Positions 23,804 to 26,335 of a DNA stretch of 26,335 nt are shown here, piece by piece. A program made the position numbers and the translations under genes. Source of the stretch: a virus; IMG/VR virus record IMGVR_UViG_3300036985_006824, positions 1-26,335 of that record; one strand, 5' to 3'. How positions within the stretch are numbered: position 1 is the stretch's first letter; each line of letters begins with the position of its first letter. The notes beneath the pieces are model-generated. The model saw only the letters and a list, made by a program, of their open reading frames with translations. It was not told the origin of the DNA and made no database searches.

Positions 23804-25015
23804 TCAACCCACAATTATTGCTTTGCCTATTGGAAACGGAATTAGTTTAAGTTGCGATTGAAGCGATTGTGCTAACGAAACTTGTGATTCCATCAATGCT
23901 TGGTTCGTTAACTTAGCCAACCACTCCTTCATTTGATCTCGTAACCTAACTTGATCATCACGACCGTCTGTCCTTAACGCTTCACCATTCAATTGAAGAT
24001 CTGCATTGGGAATTGGAATCGATTGAAACTTGCTACGAATCAATCCTAAGATTTCTTTTGCTAATGCAAATGTATATTGTCGTATCCATTGTCGACCGGG
24101 CTGAGTTATGGTTGAATATGGGAGATTGTTTAATGGAACGTTGCTTGGTCCAGATATCCCGTATAGTGAACTGTCTCCACTAGATCCAGATAGCGATAAC
24201 GTTCCACCAATATTACTCGCAAGAGGATTATTCGGCTTCAAATAAGCCCGCAAATACAATCTGTTAGGTTGATTAGATGACATTAAAGGAATGGGAAAGA
24301 TCCTCAGTTTACTACCGAGGATCTCATAACTGTACTGTGATCTTCGAACTCTTGTTGCCGTTTCTAACATTCCGCGGCGGAGGATGTCTTCAAAGACTGG
24401 CAATACGTAAAACACAGTGCTATTGACGTATGATTCGTAATTGAAATTCGTTGCTAAAAAGTTAGTCATGTTAGACGCGTTCAACAATGAAGATTGTCCC
24501 GCGCTAGGTTCAAAATGATACACTTCAACGATTCTCATCTTACCACGAGAACCTGACGGAACTGACAACCAGAGATTGCTTCCACTCACGGCATCTTTAA
24601 CGCTAGCATAAATATCGTAATCTTGAACGCCTGGAATCAAGTCAATATAGCCGAGTTGAGCATCATAGTTTCCACCCATAAATGCCTCGGTTGCGTACGG
24701 CTGGGCTAGTCTCACTAAAAATTCAAGAGATTGCTGCGGATAAATGTTTGTCAGATCTGTTGATCCGGTTGGCAAACCAAGAACGTTGATGAGTTCTGAT
24801 TGAATTTTCATCTCATGAACGAGCCGACTGTATTCACAGCAAGCTTCTTCAAAACAGGACCATATCTCTTTTTTTGTGAGTTCAACTGATAATACGTCGT
24901 CGCCGAGCTTTCGCTTGACAAACGTCACCATACCATCAGCTTCTGTCTGAAACTGCGTATCAGAATCGAAAAAACCGAACGGGGTCGGCTGAATGGTTTG
25001 TACGAAAGTCGGCAC
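23804..25015 (-). CDS. Neck protein, T4 gp13-like
   Basis: GTG 25015 gives MPTFVQTIQPTPFGFFDSDT. The region VKRKLGDDVLSVELTKKEIW..FEEACCEYSRLV (about 33-66) has the gp13-like pattern of a short LG..V.VELT segment followed by a helix with an EA..EY core. FYVLPVFEDILRRGMLETAT and RSQYSYEILGSKLRIFPIP follow near 200-240, and a helical C-terminal region ends IPFPIGKAIIVG. gp13 forms part of the head-tail connector. At 403 residues it is longer than T4 gp13 (309). No good ribosome binding site precedes the GTG. The neighbours downstream are the matching neck genes. Confidence 0.65.
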   Translation of the reverse strand: MPTFVQTIQPTPFGFFDSDTQFQTEADGMVTFVKRKLGDDVLSVELTKKEIWSCFEEACCEYSRLVHEMKIQSELINVLGLPTGSTDLTNIYPQQSLEFLVRLAQPYATEAFMGGNYDAQLGYIDLIPGVQDYDIYASVKDAVSGSNLWLSVPSGSRGKMRIVEVYHFEPSAGQSSLLNASNMTNFLATNFNYESYVNSTVFYVLPVFEDILRRGMLETATRVRRSQYSYEILGSKLRIFPIPLMSSNQPNRLYLRAYLKPNNPLASNIGGTLSLSGSSGDSSLYGISGPSNVPLNNLPYSTITQPGRQWIRQYTFALAKEILGLIRSKFQSIPIPNADLQLNGEALRTDGRDDQVRLRDQMKEWLAKLTNQALMESQVSLAQSLQSQLKLIPFPIGKAIIVG

Positions 25016-25032
25016 GTTGATAACTATCGTCG

Positions 25033-25044
25033 TTAGGTATTGTC
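25033..25044 (-). promoter_or_regulatory. Conserved upstream element before the neck operon
   Basis: GACAATACCTAA on the minus strand, about 18 nt before the GTG start, shares GCGT..ACAATACCTA.CG with the region before sheath gene 2. A promoter is the simplest reading, unproven. Confidence 0.35.
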
Positions 25045-25080
25045 AACGCAACAATCATCTAATTCGAGTTAATCAAAACA

Positions 25081-25476
25081 ATGAAATACACAAAATGGGA
25101 TGAACTTGTTCTCAAAATCAATGATCATTTTGGGTACAAAGATAAGGTTGTCTTAAGCCTTAAGGTTATGATCATTGGAATCGATAATGATACACGATCA
25201 TTATGGACACAATATCTTTGCTACGTTCCATCTTACGTTAGCCTTCCATTTGGTTTCTCTGTCTTTAAAATTAACGCATACCATGCTCAACATTTTGACA
25301 TAGATAACAAATTTATTGGTGATCGTGGATGTTTTATTGACGATGAAACGCCTATATTTTCTCGCATCGCAACAATTAAAGGTGCTAAATGCTCACGCTG
25401 CAAAGAATTTTTTGCAGGGATTGAAGATATTGAAGGTTATGCGTGCCGCGCATGCCGCGAAAACCCGTGGCGTTAA
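25081..25476 (+). CDS. Opposite-strand zinc-ribbon protein (131 aa), accessory insertion
   Basis: One of two plus-strand genes in the window. The N-terminal 100 residues form an alpha/beta region (MKYTKWDELVLKINDHFGYK, later LPFGFSVFKINAYHAQHF), and the C-terminus is a compact zinc ribbon, CSRCKEFF then CRACRENPWR. The TAA stop shares a GTTAAC palindrome with the stop of the convergent 26039 gene, so the two genes overlap by 4 nt. No ribosome binding site precedes ATG 25081. It is likely an accessory gene inserted next to the neck operon; function unknown. The zinc ribbon suggests nucleic-acid or protein binding. Confidence 0.65.
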   Translation: MKYTKWDELVLKINDHFGYKDKVVLSLKVMIIGIDNDTRSLWTQYLCYVPSYVSLPFGFSVFKINAYHAQHFDIDNKFIGDRGCFIDDETPIFSRIATIKGAKCSRCKEFFAGIEDIEGYACRACRENPWR

Positions 25477-26039
25477 CGCTTTTTCTGTTGTGATCGAATG
25501 AATGATTGAGCAGTTGCAATAATTTGATCTTCATTTAATTCACTAATCTGTGGATGAGAATCATGTTCTTGTAACGAACGGAACGTTTGTTCGTGTTTCT
25601 GGATTACAGTTTTAGCAATTTGCCTGACTGATTCAACATGTGAAACAGAACGTTGCACAGGTTTGATTGGATTTACTGAAGTCGCAGTGACGGAAATTTC
25701 CGGAACTGGCTTTTTGATTGGCATCACAGCTTCTGCAACGACTCTAACTTTTTTCTTCAAGTTAACGTCAAATTCAACCGGCGCGAAGTAACGATTTTCA
25801 ACAAGAACCTCAATACGTGCACGGTACGTGCCTTCTTGAAGTCTTCCTTTCATTGAAGGCATATTGAACTGCAACACATCGCGCACATCAGTCTGACGAC
25901 CCATAACCAAGAACGAAAGATCGTTTGATTCACAAACTAACCTCACTTTTGAAGGTGAAGGATCAGTTCCTTCAACGACAACTTTAAAAAGGAACTCGTG
26001 AGGTTCATCGATATCAATGTCAATGGTTTCTAGGCTCAT
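25473..26039 (-). CDS. Unknown protein with N-terminal beta domain and charged C-terminus (188 aa)
   Basis: ATG 26039 gives MSLETIDIDIDEPHEFLFKV. Residues about 1-105 are beta-rich with alternating hydrophobic strands (KVRLVCESNDLSFLVMGRQ, EGTYRARIEVLVENRYFAPV), like a small Ig-type or jelly-roll domain. Residues 105-145 form a Pro/Val-rich linker, and the end is helical and basic (FIRSQQKKR). No family is recognised. Lying immediately upstream of the neck operon and in the same direction, it is most likely a virion structural or head-associated protein. It converges with an opposite-strand gene at its 3' end. Confidence 0.7.
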   Translation of the reverse strand: MSLETIDIDIDEPHEFLFKVVVEGTDPSPSKVRLVCESNDLSFLVMGRQTDVRDVLQFNMPSMKGRLQEGTYRARIEVLVENRYFAPVEFDVNLKKKVRVVAEAVMPIKKPVPEISVTATSVNPIKPVQRSVSHVESVRQIAKTVIQKHEQTFRSLQEHDSHPQISELNEDQIIATAQSFIRSQQKKR

Positions 26040-26055
26040 CGTCTTGTCTTAAGTA

Positions 26056-26335
26056 TCACGTTTCATAACGTGTGATCATGATCTTGATATCCCTATCGTC
26101 TAAACACACGTTTGTCTCGAGGTGTTCAACAATAGTTCGAATTGATGAATCATCAAGTCTTACTCGAATCGTTCCTTGAATCTTTTTCTTAGGTTCACGC
26201 CCGTCAACTTCGATGAGTTTAGCAGAGATAACGATCTCTCTTATTTCATCAAGAAGTTCTCTTGGTTTTCCATTCCCACGAAGTTTAAACTGTCGTACTG
26301 CTTCATCGACCTGATCAAGTACCGCGCGAGGGATC
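26056..26335 (-). CDS. C-terminal part of an unknown gene entering from the right edge
   Basis: A frame of 92 codons is open from the right edge to TGA 26056, 16 nt before the next start. It begins within the protein (IPRAVLDQVDEAVRQFKLRG) and reads on through KPRELLDEIREIVISAKLIE and IQGTIRVRLDDSSIRTIVEH to LDDRDIKIMITRYET. The pattern of helix followed by two beta strands looks like real coding sequence. The N-terminus and therefore the function are outside the window. Confidence 0.65.
   Translation of the reverse strand, partial: IPRAVLDQVDEAVRQFKLRGNGKPRELLDEIREIVISAKLIEVDGREPKKKIQGTIRVRLDDSSIRTIVEHLETNVCLDDRDIKIMITRYET

Overview
The window is part of the virion-structure region of a large contractile-tailed (T4-like myovirus) phage genome. 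The evidence is a neck-sheath-tube order matching T4 genes 13-14-15-18-19, two giant sheath genes of about 1000 codons each, a 1634-codon tape measure gene, and a T4 gp26-type baseplate hub protein with zinc-binding cysteines. The size of these genes and the accessory load suggest a jumbo phage. Nothing in the sequence names the host. Canonical AGGAG-type ribosome binding sites precede several genes. No tRNA, rRNA, CRISPR array, integrase or transposase was seen.

Layout, in the direction of transcription (almost everything is on the minus strand, so read from right to left). 26335-25473: a gene entering from the right edge and a beta-rich unknown protein. 25081-25476 (+): an opposite-strand zinc-ribbon accessory gene. 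25015-21812: neck proteins gp13-like, gp14-like and gp15-like. 21717-15517: two tandem, diverged sheath paralogues, each followed by a hairpin terminator. 15411-14642: two small proteins opening with an N-terminal MK..QLRxLI motif. 14505-13255 (+): a zinc-ribbon/Vsr-type homing endonuclease-like gene. 13152-12664: the gp19-like tail tube gene, probably using an ATC start, followed by a terminator. 12548-9738: an accessory island holding an ADP-ribosyltransferase-like gene flanked by 44-bp direct repeats, two paralogous modular proteins, gene remnants and a 28-codon mini-gene. 9738-8199: an HExxH putative metalloprotease and three small genes. 8126-1463: the gp26-like hub protein with a likely +1 frameshift extension, a small protein, the tape measure gene and a small downstream gene. 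1463-1: a gene running off the left edge.

The most unusual theme is a short peptide module, (M)K-x(3-7)-QLR-x-(I/L)(I/V)-x-E, present in at least seven separate reading frames plus one decayed copy between 8.2 and 15.4 kb. It resembles in character the capsid-targeting/prohead-protease peptides of T4 internal head proteins (MKTYQEFIAE in IPIII). In two proteins it sits between a duplicated N-terminal domain and unrelated C-terminal tails, and in one it heads a probable ADP-ribosyltransferase. My inference is that this island encodes a shuffled set of proteins packaged in the capsid and delivered into the host, comparable in concept to T4 Alt and the internal proteins. The sequence alone does not prove this.

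The structural genes appear to form short transcription units bounded by hairpins at 18647-18689, 15436-15482, 14561-14582 and 12611-12639. A shared upstream element, ACAATACCTA(A/T)CG, lies just before the neck operon and the second sheath gene.
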